From contig CAYYIS010000004.1 of assembly GCA_964470965.1 (NCBI GenBank), forward strand, positions 62,001 through 126,000: a DNA stretch of 64,000 bases, read 5' to 3'. The notes under the pieces are model-generated. The model was given only the letters and a program-made list of their open reading frames with translations. It did no database searches and was not told the DNA's origin. This document shows positions 8,783 to 17,233 of the stretch, piece by piece (positions within the stretch are counted from its first letter, which is position 1; each line of letters starts with the position of its first letter). This stretch comes from CAYYIS01 sp964470965 (GTDB lineage Bacteria > JAAXHH01 > JABIQT01). The position numbers were made by a program, and so were the translations under genes.

Positions 8783-9925
8783 TCAATTGTCAAATTTCAA
8801 TATTTTAGAAACCGTTTTACCCATAATCCAGTCCATATCATCTTCACTCAAAAACTCACAGTAATTTTCAATCCACGCCCTCGATTGCCGGTAGGTACAG
8901 AACCGGTTCTGAAACGGCATGTCCGTACCCCAAAGCAGGCGTTCCGGGCCGATTCGATCGGCCATCTCCTGTAGGACGGACCGGACTTCGGCGTACGGGT
9001 AGTCGAACAGGTCTCCGACACGCACTGGGAAGCAGACCTCCATGTGACAATTCGGATTCTCGAATGGCGCCCAGACTGACTCAGGTAGAGCGACCCGATT
9101 ACCCTTGAGGTACATGCGGTACGGGAAACCGTGTGTGACGCTGCAAACGGCTTGAGGGTACCGATTCATCCATCGCACAAGCGTCTGCAGCTCGTCGATG
9201 TAGCTTTTTTCCTCGTCTGCCACCGTATCTCCGGCCCTCAGTGAAGCGGGACGGGACCCGAGCGTGAAGAATACCGGAATATTTAATGTGGTAACCGCTT
9301 CCCAGAACGGTCTGTATGGTCCGTCGTCCCAGGGATCCGGGCACCCGAGATACGACAGTGAGGCATTGAATTTTAAGGCATGTAGCCGGCACTCACGGAT
9401 AGCCCCGTCGACTTCTGCGATCATGGCGTCCGGGTCGGTCGCGACCCGGTATTCTTCCACCGGCGCCATGGATCTCAACCGGTCCGGATATCGTGCGATA
9501 CAAGTGCTCAGATATGCTGAATACTCGGCACCGCGGCCTAACATCGGATTTGTGTGTAGAAGGGCAGAATCGACACCGGCATTGTCCATCTCGCTAATCA
9601 GGCTTTCGGGCGTGTACTCACCGTTGCGCAGATTCGGCGGATAGAAGTATTTTGTGTAGGTATCACCCTCAAATTCCCACAGTACCCGCCCCTCAGCGGA
9701 GTCGAATCGGAGTTGCCTATCCGGCAGATTGTCCAGATCATGCCGGGCGCCGGGATCGAGAGCCCGGGCCGCCTCCGGGACGATTTTCCGGTCACTCAAA
9801 CGGACAGCAGGCTGATGGTGTATTGCGTAGGAGGCCTGTATCCACCGGTTGTGCATCTGCGTATCATCATATCCCGCCCTACTGTTTGCCGAAGCAAAGC
9901 AGTAGGCGTGGGAGTCTATAATCAT
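8783..9925 (-). CDS. Amidohydrolase family 2 (ACMSD-like) metal-dependent hydrolase
   Basis: A 380-residue TIM-barrel protein of the amidohydrolase 2 group (hydrolases and decarboxylases such as ACMS or gamma-resorcylate decarboxylase). MIIDSHAYCF opens where HxH usually stands, but here only the first histidine is kept (H-A-Y). LHALKFNAS, SVTHGFPYR and LLWGTDMPFQN supply the later barrel motifs, including the conserved aspartate of GTDMP near 325. The altered HxH hints at changed metal binding. No close partner is seen: the next gene on this strand starts 250 bases downstream. Only a weak ribosome site is visible. Substrate unknown. Confidence 0.75.
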   Translation of the reverse strand: MIIDSHAYCFASANSRAGYDDTQMHNRWIQASYAIHHQPAVRLSDRKIVPEAARALDPGARHDLDNLPDRQLRFDSAEGRVLWEFEGDTYTKYFYPPNLRNGEYTPESLISEMDNAGVDSALLHTNPMLGRGAEYSAYLSTCIARYPDRLRSMAPVEEYRVATDPDAMIAEVDGAIRECRLHALKFNASLSYLGCPDPWDDGPYRPFWEAVTTLNIPVFFTLGSRPASLRAGDTVADEEKSYIDELQTLVRWMNRYPQAVCSVTHGFPYRMYLKGNRVALPESVWAPFENPNCHMEVCFPVRVGDLFDYPYAEVRSVLQEMADRIGPERLLWGTDMPFQNRFCTYRQSRAWIENYCEFLSEDDMDWIMGKTVSKILKFDN

Positions 9926-10288
9926 TGCGATGCCCCGCTGCCCGGCGTTTCGGGCCGTGGTACGATCAGTTTCAACCGGTTTGGCTCACTGCGGATTTTC
10001 AATCGTGACTTCTTGGCATCTGGCTTCGGCACTGTTCTGATCTCCATATAAAAACAAGGCGGAGAAACGGCGAATTTAAGATACGGTCGGCTTCTGGAAA
10101 CAATTCTGGTTCGCCCCGAACCCCTTTACGGCCGGGTAACAGATGTAGTTCTCTCTTAAGTGGAGAACTCCCGTTGTCACGGTTCCTATATCAAACAGAA
10201 ATGAAATCCGTTAAAATCATGATCGATTTTTAGTGTGTTAATTTTAATATGTTTTATCTTTCCTCGAACGACAAGGAAAACATACAAA
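9926..10288. other. Intergenic region between divergent genes
   Basis: About 360 bases between the amidohydrolase and the alditol oxidase starts. It holds a short hairpin (AGTTCTC at 10147-10153 with GAGAACT at 10163-10169) and an A/T-rich stretch near 10200-10260 that could host promoters. No gene or clear promoter hexamer pair was identified. Confidence 0.4.
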
Positions 10289-11596
10289 TTGAGGATTGAG
10301 GCCTTGGAAAACTGGGCGGGTAATTTTTCATACGGTGCCGATCGGTACCACTATCCTGAAACGGTTGAACAGGTGCAGGACCTGGTAACCCAGTGTAATC
10401 GGGTTAAGACACTCGGCTCCCGTCATTCATTCAACAATATAGCCGATTCTTCAGGCGATATAATCTCGCTCCAACAGATTCAGAAGCCCATGGTACTGGA
10501 TCGCTACCGGCAGACCGTAACGGTTTGTGGGGGCGACAGATACGGGGATGTGGCAGAGTATATCAATCGTGAAGGATACGCACTCCACAATATGGCCTCC
10601 CTGCCACATATATCCATTGCCGGTGCATGCGCGACCGCGACCCATGGATCGGGAAACGGGAACCTGGCTACCGCTGTGTCCGCAATGGAGATCGTCAAAG
10701 GAGACGGATCCCTGGTCAGCCTGTCCCGTGAGCAGGAAGGCGTACCCTTCGATGGCATGGTCGTCAGCCTCGGGGGATTGGGCGTGATAACGAGTGTTAC
10801 ACTAGATGTTATCCCTTCGTTTGAAATGCGGCAGGTGGTTTACGAAAACCTGCCCGTGCCCAGCCTGATAGATCACTTCGTGGAAATCATGTCGAGTGCC
10901 TACAGCGTGAGTCTTTTCATCGACTGGCAGAGCGATGTCATCGATCAGGTCTGGCTGAAGCATCGTGTTGGGGACGAAACGCTCATACCGGATACCGCAT
11001 GGCATGGCGCGACACCTGCGCCCGATCACCGGCATCCCATCCGCAGTCGTCCGGCTGATGGTTGCACCCTGCAGATGGGCTTGGCGGGCGCCTGGCACGA
11101 AAGACTGCCGCATTTCCTCTTGGAATTTACGCCGAGTCACGGTGAGGAATTGCAGTCCGAATACTTCGTGCCGAGGGAGAACGCTGTAGCGGCGATTTTG
11201 GCCGTTATGAATCTGCGTCAATACATTGCTCCGGTAATAAAAATTTCGGAAATACGTTCCATTACCGCCGATAGTTTGTGGATGAGTCCCTGTTACGGAC
11301 GGGATTCCGTGGCCCTGCATTTTACCTGGCAGAAAGACTGGGCCGGTGTGAAGCAGGTCCTTCCAATGATTGAATCCCTCCTAATACCCTTTGGCGTCCG
11401 ACCTCACTGGGGTAAGCTGTTCACCCTGTCGCCGCGGAACCTTCAGATGCAATACGAGAAACTCGCAGATTTCCGGCTTCTGCTCATGCAGTATGATCCG
11501 CATGGAAAATTCCGAAATGGTTTTTTGGACACTTATTTATATTTACATGAAGGATCAATGGCACCGACCGGGTCACATCAACCCCTGCGCGGGTGA
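10289..11596 (+). CDS. aldO: FAD-dependent alditol oxidase (AldO/xylitol oxidase-like)
   Basis: A VAO-family flavoenzyme that would oxidise the terminal hydroxyl of an alditol (xylitol, sorbitol, glycerol) to an aldehyde with O2, giving H2O2. The whole chain parallels Streptomyces AldO: NWAGNFSYGA near the start, LGSRHSFNNIAD with the histidine that carries covalent FAD, NMASLPHISIAG, THGSGNGN, AYSVSLFIDWQ, WHERLPHF, ELQSEYFVPRE, SPCYGRDSVALHFTW and RPHWGKLF. The TTG at 10289 is preferred: AAGGAA lies ten bases upstream and the N-terminus then matches AldO in length. A GTG at 10235 would add 18 hydrophobic residues without a ribosome site. The gene precedes a medium-chain dehydrogenase and two PhyH genes. 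Confidence 0.88.
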   Translation: MRIEALENWAGNFSYGADRYHYPETVEQVQDLVTQCNRVKTLGSRHSFNNIADSSGDIISLQQIQKPMVLDRYRQTVTVCGGDRYGDVAEYINREGYALHNMASLPHISIAGACATATHGSGNGNLATAVSAMEIVKGDGSLVSLSREQEGVPFDGMVVSLGGLGVITSVTLDVIPSFEMRQVVYENLPVPSLIDHFVEIMSSAYSVSLFIDWQSDVIDQVWLKHRVGDETLIPDTAWHGATPAPDHRHPIRSRPADGCTLQMGLAGAWHERLPHFLLEFTPSHGEELQSEYFVPRENAVAAILAVMNLRQYIAPVIKISEIRSITADSLWMSPCYGRDSVALHFTWQKDWAGVKQVLPMIESLLIPFGVRPHWGKLFTLSPRNLQMQYEKLADFRLLLMQYDPHGKFRNGFLDTYLYLHEGSMAPTGSHQPLRG

Positions 11597-11670
11597 TAAA
11601 TTTATGAGAATTTTTCAAACAGTTGAATGGGATATTTGATACTACCCAAATAAAAAGAAAGGCATACCCA

Positions 11671-12717
11671 ATGGCTGGCATCGACGGAATCGAACTCCTT
11701 CAACTAGTCTCCGACAATCAGTTCAAACCCCGGTGGGAATCCTACACGCTGGATGCCCTCAATGCCAATGAAGTCCGCGTGGCAAGTGAGCTGACGGCCG
11801 CGAAACACGGTACTGAAAAAGGAGAAATTACCGGTGATGCCATCTACATGCACACGCCGATGGCTGCAGGCAACGTGTTCGACCGATCACAGACGAAATC
11901 GTACGATCCCTCGGCCTGGAAACCGGTAGGCAATACGACCGTCGGCACGGTAATGGCGGTCGGACGTGATGTAAAGGATCTTAAAGAAGGGGACCGAGTT
12001 TACCGACATGGCGGGTTCAGAACGGTTCACCAAGGATCCGGATTCAAGATCCTGCCAACGTATTTGTCACCGGAGGCGGCGTGCTGCCTGGACCCGGCTG
12101 AATTCGCGATGGCAGCGGTGCGGGACGCACAGATACGCATTGGTGAACGGGTCATCGTATTCGGTATGGGGGCCATCGGATTGTTTACCGTCCAGCTTGC
12201 CCGGCTCTCCGGCGCGGTCGATGTGGTAGCGGCGGATCCAGTAGAGACCCGGCGCGACCTGGCGCTGCAGCACGGCGCCACTATGGCGGTCGATCCCAAC
12301 GTCATCGGAGATTTCGGATTGGCATCACGGGAATGGTTCGAGCATGGGGCGGATGTGACCATCGAGGCTAGCGGCAACCATCGGGCGTTGAATCAGGCCC
12401 TGCGGGCAGCTTGCTATCGGGGTCGCGTCGTACCGCTGGCATTCTATCTCGGCGATGCGAAAGGACTATACCTCGGTGAAGAATTTCACTTCAACCAGCT
12501 CGATATCATATCGGCCCGGGCGTGCAGCCATCCTCAGCGAGAACTTTTTTGGGACGAAAGTCGTATCGTCGATACACTGCTCAGGCTGTTCGAAGATAAA
12601 TTATTGCATCCTTACGGCCTACCCGACCCGATCGTGTCGATGAATGAGTTGCCTGATGCATACGGAAAGATCAAGCATGCGCCTGATGAGGTCGTTAAGG
12701 TAGCGGTACGATATTAG
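11671..12717 (+). CDS. Medium-chain dehydrogenase/reductase (zinc-ADH superfamily)
   Basis: A 348-residue NAD(P)-dependent oxidoreductase. The start at 11671 has GAAAGG eight bases upstream; a longer frame from 11623 lacks one. The GroES-like N-terminal domain includes VGTVMAVGRDVKDLKEGDRVY. The Rossmann domain follows with VIVFGMGAIGLFTVQLA and acidic VVAADP at the end of beta-2. The GHE motif and the four-cysteine structural zinc loop of alcohol dehydrogenases are not visible, so it may be zinc-free or use other ligands. It lies 74 bases after the alditol oxidase and could handle that enzyme's product, which is an inference from position. Confidence 0.78.
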   Translation: MAGIDGIELLQLVSDNQFKPRWESYTLDALNANEVRVASELTAAKHGTEKGEITGDAIYMHTPMAAGNVFDRSQTKSYDPSAWKPVGNTTVGTVMAVGRDVKDLKEGDRVYRHGGFRTVHQGSGFKILPTYLSPEAACCLDPAEFAMAAVRDAQIRIGERVIVFGMGAIGLFTVQLARLSGAVDVVAADPVETRRDLALQHGATMAVDPNVIGDFGLASREWFEHGADVTIEASGNHRALNQALRAACYRGRVVPLAFYLGDAKGLYLGEEFHFNQLDIISARACSHPQRELFWDESRIVDTLLRLFEDKLLHPYGLPDPIVSMNELPDAYGKIKHAPDEVVKVAVRY

Positions 12718-12835
12718 TGTTTATTACAGGTTGATGGATTCACGGATTAAACAGATGCTATACACAGGGAGATCCCTGCCCAGTAACCACGATGATAACC
12801 GTTTAGGGACGTCAATAATTTAAAGGGAGCACCTA

Positions 12836-13585
12836 ATGCATACCTCCCCTCCGCTTTACCCACAACAAATCGAACACTTCAAAACACATGGATACCTGGT
12901 TCTGAAAAACCTGCTGGACGAAGCCACTCTGGACCAATGGCGTGATCAGATCTGGCGGGAATTAGGTTCCGACATAGAAACACCGGAGACCTGGCCCAGG
13001 GACCGGGGGGGGCTGGACGGTTATGAATACAAACCACCGGAATCGACTTTCGGTCTGCATCCGGCTATTAAGTCCATCGCGGAACAGTTGGGCGGGGGAG
13101 ATTTCGTGTTGGGTGATGGCATACCGATCATCCGTTGGCCAGATCCCGAATTGGAATGGAAAAAACCACAGTCAGGCCATATCGATGCCTACGGGGGGCG
13201 TTGGCTACCGTTCATGTTCGGTGCCACCACATACCTTTACGACGTGGATTCCGGCGGCGGATCGTTCTTTTTCTGGCCCGGCAGCCATCTGGCCGCGCAT
13301 CGGTATTTCCGAAAGCATCCTGAACAGGTAGACGGTAGCTTTTTAAACGAAGAAGGGTTTTCTTGGGACGTCTTCTGCGATAACCCCACTACGGGGGCAG
13401 TGGAATTTACCGCTGCGGCTGGCGATGTTGTGCTATGGCACGCATACCTGACTCACGAACATTCCGTGAACATACATACCTCGCCTCGTATTGCTCTTTT
13501 CACCCGATATGACCACCGACTCAGACAAGAACCCGCTTTCCGCTACGAGATCCCGACAGATCTCTGGAAACGCTGGGCTATATAA
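12836..13585 (+). CDS. PhyH family Fe(II)/2-oxoglutarate oxygenase
   Basis: A 249-residue PhyH protein with an intact centre: H115 and D117 in SGHIDAYGG, and distal H207 or H209 in LTHEHSVN with R218 in TSPRIALF as the 2-oxoglutarate anchor. FFFWPGSHLAA is the conserved turn. AAAGGGAG precedes the ATG. The next PhyH gene starts only eight bases after its stop, so the two are almost certainly co-translated. They are not close duplicates: lengths, motif contexts and C-termini differ. Substrate unknown. Confidence 0.85.
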   Translation: MHTSPPLYPQQIEHFKTHGYLVLKNLLDEATLDQWRDQIWRELGSDIETPETWPRDRGGLDGYEYKPPESTFGLHPAIKSIAEQLGGGDFVLGDGIPIIRWPDPELEWKKPQSGHIDAYGGRWLPFMFGATTYLYDVDSGGGSFFFWPGSHLAAHRYFRKHPEQVDGSFLNEEGFSWDVFCDNPTTGAVEFTAAAGDVVLWHAYLTHEHSVNIHTSPRIALFTRYDHRLRQEPAFRYEIPTDLWKRWAI

Positions 13586-13593
13586 AGGTGTGA

Positions 13594-14424
13594 ATGATGA
13601 CTGAACGGACTCGTTTTCTGACCGATGAACAGCTCGGTCAGTTCTGGCAAGACGGCTACATTGTACTGAAGAACACACTGGATCCCGATGTCATAGAAAA
13701 AAGCCGGGATGCCATCCTCGATATGATCCCTCGCGATCTTGTCCTGCCTGATTACTACCATGCCAATCACGGTCGCCTGAAACCTCACCATCCGGACGGG
13801 AATCACAGTATGTTCACTCCCGGGCTTCTGCCGTTGCTTCAGAATCCTGCCCTTTACCGGGCGGCGGCCGATATCATGGAAACCGAATACGTAAAAGTCG
13901 GTGACGGTTCCGTGGGTGTAACCATAAAAAACACGGGTACAGAAGGCCGGATTCAGAACCTGCACCTGGACGTGCGTCCGAGCAGTCGGGAAGAGGCGAC
14001 TCCGGAGTTTTTAAGAACCGGTATCGGTGTCGGCGGCTGCTATTACCTATCTCGCGTAGAAGAAAATGGTGGCGGCATCCACGTGGTACCGGGGGGACCC
14101 AACATGACCAGGGAAGTCATGTTGAACCAGCCGAATGGTTTGGAACAAAACAGCACCTGGGGAGATATCGTGGATTTTCCGCCGTCTATCGAAGTAACGG
14201 GGGAGGCCGGCGACTTCGTGCTGATGCATCACCTGATGCCCCATGCCGCCAGCACCAACCGGCGGAATATCCCGAGGATCGTCCAATTCACACGACTGTA
14301 TCCCCTCTCAAATGAAGAAGCCAGGCAGACCCCGGGCCCGGGTAGGGATATGACCGAGGAGGCGCTGGCCACTCTTACCCCACTTGGGCGCAAACTGTTC
14401 CGTATTGCCCCCTGGGTAGCATAA
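13594..14424 (+). CDS. PhyH family Fe(II)/2-oxoglutarate oxygenase
   Basis: A 276-residue PhyH protein. The triad is H124 and D126 in LHLDVRPS and H217 in HLMPHAAS, with R228 in NIPRIVQF binding 2-oxoglutarate. IHVVPGGPN replaces the more usual PGSH turn. It follows the PhyH gene at 12836 by eight bases, and AAAGGTG lies just upstream of paired ATGs at 13594 and 13597, either of which could be used. A small hairpin lies about 65 bases after the stop. The tandem pair suggests sequential or heteromeric oxygenation; this is inference. Confidence 0.85.
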   Translation: MMTERTRFLTDEQLGQFWQDGYIVLKNTLDPDVIEKSRDAILDMIPRDLVLPDYYHANHGRLKPHHPDGNHSMFTPGLLPLLQNPALYRAAADIMETEYVKVGDGSVGVTIKNTGTEGRIQNLHLDVRPSSREEATPEFLRTGIGVGGCYYLSRVEENGGGIHVVPGGPNMTREVMLNQPNGLEQNSTWGDIVDFPPSIEVTGEAGDFVLMHHLMPHAASTNRRNIPRIVQFTRLYPLSNEEARQTPGPGRDMTEEALATLTPLGRKLFRIAPWVA

Positions 14425-14488
14425 CGATTCCGGTAAGAAACTGCTCACTTTCTCGGACCTGTTGAACGGCCACGACCTGCATACTTAA

Positions 14489-14511
14489 ACTACCATACTT
14501 ATTGGTAGTTC
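14489..14511 (+). terminator. Weak hairpin after the tandem PhyH genes
   Basis: AACTACCA and TGGTAGTT form a perfect 8-bp A/T-rich stem with a 7-base loop, 65 bases after the PhyH stop. No T-run follows, so termination here is uncertain. Confidence 0.25.
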
Positions 14512-14702
14512 TGACGTGTCGTTCCATTTGGTGCCCAGAGACCGCCAGACGGTGGAGCGCTGAAAAGACGTCCTATTGAAAATATCTGCCCTGGAAGTAA
14601 TTAGATTATGTTCCTGATATTGTATTTTCACGACGTGCACGCCACCGGATACTCCCCGAGATTTAACGATTCATATAAGTAATCCAGGTAGTCTCTCTCC
14701 CA

Positions 14703-15503
14703 TTAAATCGCAAACTCTTCCACGGGCTTCATGCCGGTTTCATAGGACGGACGCCATCGGTCGTAGGCCATAGACTCCTCCATGGTCATCCCACACAACC
14801 AGTTCCAGGTATGAATCCGGCGCCGCAGGTCCCGGTAGGATTCCACACCGCTGGCATAATGATAACCGGGGCGGTCTGCGTATTCGGGAATTTCATCTGA
14901 GTCTATCAACCAGTCCCGCTGCGGAGGATTCTGTCGATGGTAGGAAAATTTTATCATGCTGCGACGCCGGTGATTGAGTTTCGGACCGGCCTTGTGCCAG
15001 ATACCGTATCGGGTCAGGACTACGGTACCGGCCTTGACAATGAGGGCGTGCTGACCGACGATATTGCCGTAATGGGCGATGGCATCCCTGTTTACGGAAC
15101 GGCAATGGGTACCCGGTAAGATAATTGTGGGGCCGTCCTCTAGTTCCACGTCCTGCGTATAGAAGTAACACTGAAGCTCCTGCACTTCGTAGCCGGACCC
15201 GGAGATACCGTCAGAATGCCAATCCTGTCCCACAAACGGTTCTTCGAAAACATGATGGTTGCCACCCGTTGGGACCAGGAAATTCTTGCCCAATAACGAC
15301 CGCACTGTACCCCCCACCTGAGGGTGCAGCAACACCTCACGGGTGAATTCATCTGATCCTACAAGGTCCTTGACGTTGCCGTTCCTTGCGCCGCGACAGG
15401 AGGCGCTGAAATCGGAATCCACAACTTCATCAAGCACTACATATCCGCTTGCGACAAAATCCATCACATCACTGTCCGTCATGGTCGGTTGTGTTTCAGC
15501 CAT
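14703..15503 (-). CDS. PhyH family Fe(II)/2-oxoglutarate oxygenase
   Basis: A 266-residue PhyH protein starting at the ATG with AAGGAG seven bases upstream; an ATG seven codons earlier would overlap the ribosome site. Iron ligands are H96 and D98 in QDWHSDGISG and H170 in YGIWHKAG, with R181 for 2-oxoglutarate. TIILPGTHCRS is the conserved turn. It begins 12 bases after the small unknown gene at 15515, so they share a transcript. Its residues 30-60 (SASCRGARNGNVKDL) are unlike the other PhyH proteins here. Substrate unknown. Confidence 0.85.
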   Translation of the reverse strand: MAETQPTMTDSDVMDFVASGYVVLDEVVDSDFSASCRGARNGNVKDLVGSDEFTREVLLHPQVGGTVRSLLGKNFLVPTGGNHHVFEEPFVGQDWHSDGISGSGYEVQELQCYFYTQDVELEDGPTIILPGTHCRSVNRDAIAHYGNIVGQHALIVKAGTVVLTRYGIWHKAGPKLNHRRRSMIKFSYHRQNPPQRDWLIDSDEIPEYADRPGYHYASGVESYRDLRRRIHTWNWLCGMTMEESMAYDRWRPSYETGMKPVEEFAI

Positions 15504-15514
15504 CTGTCGACTCC

Positions 15515-15874
15515 TTATATCCATTTTTCCAGTATGAAATCAAAACCCACGTAATCGTTATCCAAATCCTTGTACTGGTACAGATTGATGATGGGATACT
15601 GCGCCACATGCCAGCCGTGGCTTACCGCATCCAGAACCGATTTATAGGGGGGGTCGTCCGACATGAGTTCCGGCTCATGTGCTTTGGAGGGGTCAAACAG
15701 CGCCCAGGCAACGATACCGGAACGCATGTTGGTAGACCGGGCGGTCAGATAAAGGGTAACCTGTGTCGGCTCCTTCAGTAGGTTCTCTAACTGATCCAGG
15801 TCTGTCCCTTCCAGTGGGGTGGACTTGATTTTTTTTCGGCTGGACGAGAGCCACTGTTTTACTGCTTCTTTCAT
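15515..15874 (-). CDS. Small protein of unknown function (119 residues)
   Basis: Starts at MKEAVKQWLSSSRKK, chosen because GGAG lies seven bases upstream; a longer frame to 15946 has no ribosome site. The protein has a basic N-terminus (SRKKIKS), a predicted strand TQVTLYLTAR, and an aromatic C-terminal half (HGWHVAQYPIINLYQYKD, YVGFDFILEKW). No signal peptide, membrane segment or known motif was seen. It lies 12 bases before a PhyH gene and about 150 bases after an NHL propeller, so it may be an accessory or substrate-handling protein for them. Confidence 0.65.
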   Translation of the reverse strand: MKEAVKQWLSSSRKKIKSTPLEGTDLDQLENLLKEPTQVTLYLTARSTNMRSGIVAWALFDPSKAHEPELMSDDPPYKSVLDAVSHGWHVAQYPIINLYQYKDLDNDYVGFDFILEKWI

Positions 15875-16026
15875 TGTAGAACTCCTGACAAATATCGGAA
15901 CGCGATATGTGATAATCGGTAAAACCATCTGCTCGACCACAGGCATCCCAGATCGGCGGAGAGAAAGTCCAGCCTGCCCCTGAAGGGTTCGTTGGGAATC
16001 AGCTCCATGCGCGGTTATCGCCTGAA

Positions 16027-16992
16027 TTACCCTTTACGTATATATTTTCGCAGTAAGCTCCAATCCGAAGGCGCACGGCCGCCCGGATATGATTTTGCCA
16101 CTTCGCCGATATAGATGTCTCCGTGCGAATCCACCGCGATACCGTGCGGACTGAAAAACCGTCCCTTGTCCAGCGGATCCTGCTCGGTCCATTCGCATAG
16201 AATACCGCTGTCCATCTTCCGCACCGTAACCCGTGCCGACGGGCGGCCGACATCGGGGTCCCCCATGAACACGCCACCCACCTCGGCGATGTACAGGTTG
16301 CCGTCCGGGCCATGACACATATCGCACGGCCAGTAAATATCTTCCCACGTATTGACGAGCGAGCCGTCCGCACTGAAGATCTGAATCCGGCAGTTCTGTC
16401 GATCTGAAATATAGACCAGCCCTGCATGATCTACGTATACGTCATGGGGTACGATGAATTGTCCGGGACCGCTGCCGGGCTCGCCCCATGAATGGATCAG
16501 CTCACCTGATGCCGTAAAATGATGCACCCGTGCATTTCCATAGCCGTCCGACACGAACAGCGAACCGTCCGGAGCCACCGCAGCGGCAGTAGGTGTGTTG
16601 AACGGCGCACTGGACCTTGTGAGCCCGTACATATCACCATCGTACCCGGTATCCGACGGTTGGGTTTTGATGGACGTCAACTCCTGCCCTTCCAGCGTGA
16701 ACCGATAAATGGCGTGGCCATTGTCGTCGGTGACCCACAGGGTGTCATCCGGCGCCATGTAAAGCGCGTGGGGCCGGTTGAAAAGCCCCTCACCCCAGGA
16801 CCCCTCAAATTGACCGTCCCGATCGAATATCGTGATGGGGTGTGCACTCCGGCTGTACACGAACAGCCTGTCCCGGGAATCGACCGCCACGCCTGCGACT
16901 TCTTCGAGCGACCAGCCGTCCGGCGTCTGTCCCCAATGCGTGATCTCATCATACACAAAATCATCTGTTCCAACCGTTCGCGCATACGGCAT
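16027..16992 (-). CDS. NHL-repeat six-bladed beta-propeller (amidating-lyase-like)
   Basis: A 321-residue propeller starting at MPYARTVGTDD with AAGGAG seven bases upstream. Repeats follow the NHL pattern of a strand, a glycine turn and a short acidic strand: VAVDSRDRLFVYSR, RPHALYMAPDDTLWVTDD, AAVAPDGSLFVSDGYGN, VPHDVYVDHAGLVYISDR, CHGPDGNLYIAEV and SPHGIAVDSHGDIYIGEV. Histidines in RPHAL, VPHDV and SPHGI occupy the places that bind metal in peptidyl-alpha-hydroxyglycine amidating lyase, so metal binding or lyase activity is possible. No export signal was seen. It is upstream of the small unknown gene and a PhyH gene on the same strand. Confidence 0.75.
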   Translation of the reverse strand: MPYARTVGTDDFVYDEITHWGQTPDGWSLEEVAGVAVDSRDRLFVYSRSAHPITIFDRDGQFEGSWGEGLFNRPHALYMAPDDTLWVTDDNGHAIYRFTLEGQELTSIKTQPSDTGYDGDMYGLTRSSAPFNTPTAAAVAPDGSLFVSDGYGNARVHHFTASGELIHSWGEPGSGPGQFIVPHDVYVDHAGLVYISDRQNCRIQIFSADGSLVNTWEDIYWPCDMCHGPDGNLYIAEVGGVFMGDPDVGRPSARVTVRKMDSGILCEWTEQDPLDKGRFFSPHGIAVDSHGDIYIGEVAKSYPGGRAPSDWSLLRKYIRKG

Positions 16993-17104
16993 CGTAGACT
17001 CCTTGGAATGTTGTGAGGATTCAATGAAGTGCAATAATAATAACACTGGTTAAGGCAAATCAAGAATAATAGAAGTATTATCATATTTTTCTTAAATAAA
17101 ATCG

Positions 17105-17134
17105 TTGTAGAGTCTTCAACAAACCATATATAAT
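17105..17134 (+). promoter_or_regulatory. Candidate promoter for the LarA-like operon
   Basis: TTGTAG (17105-17110), an 18-base spacer and a perfect TATAAT (17129-17134) lie about 100 bases before the start at 17234 in an A/T-rich stretch. A leader of about 90 bases would result; no riboswitch fold was recognised in it. Confidence 0.4.
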
Positions 17135-17233
17135 CAACAGGAAGGGATCACCGGATCAATCCGGCAACCACAAAGAACCCGATCGTCCCTAAGGGACATC
17201 GATCATTCAGTAAAACAATTCGTCATACGCCCT

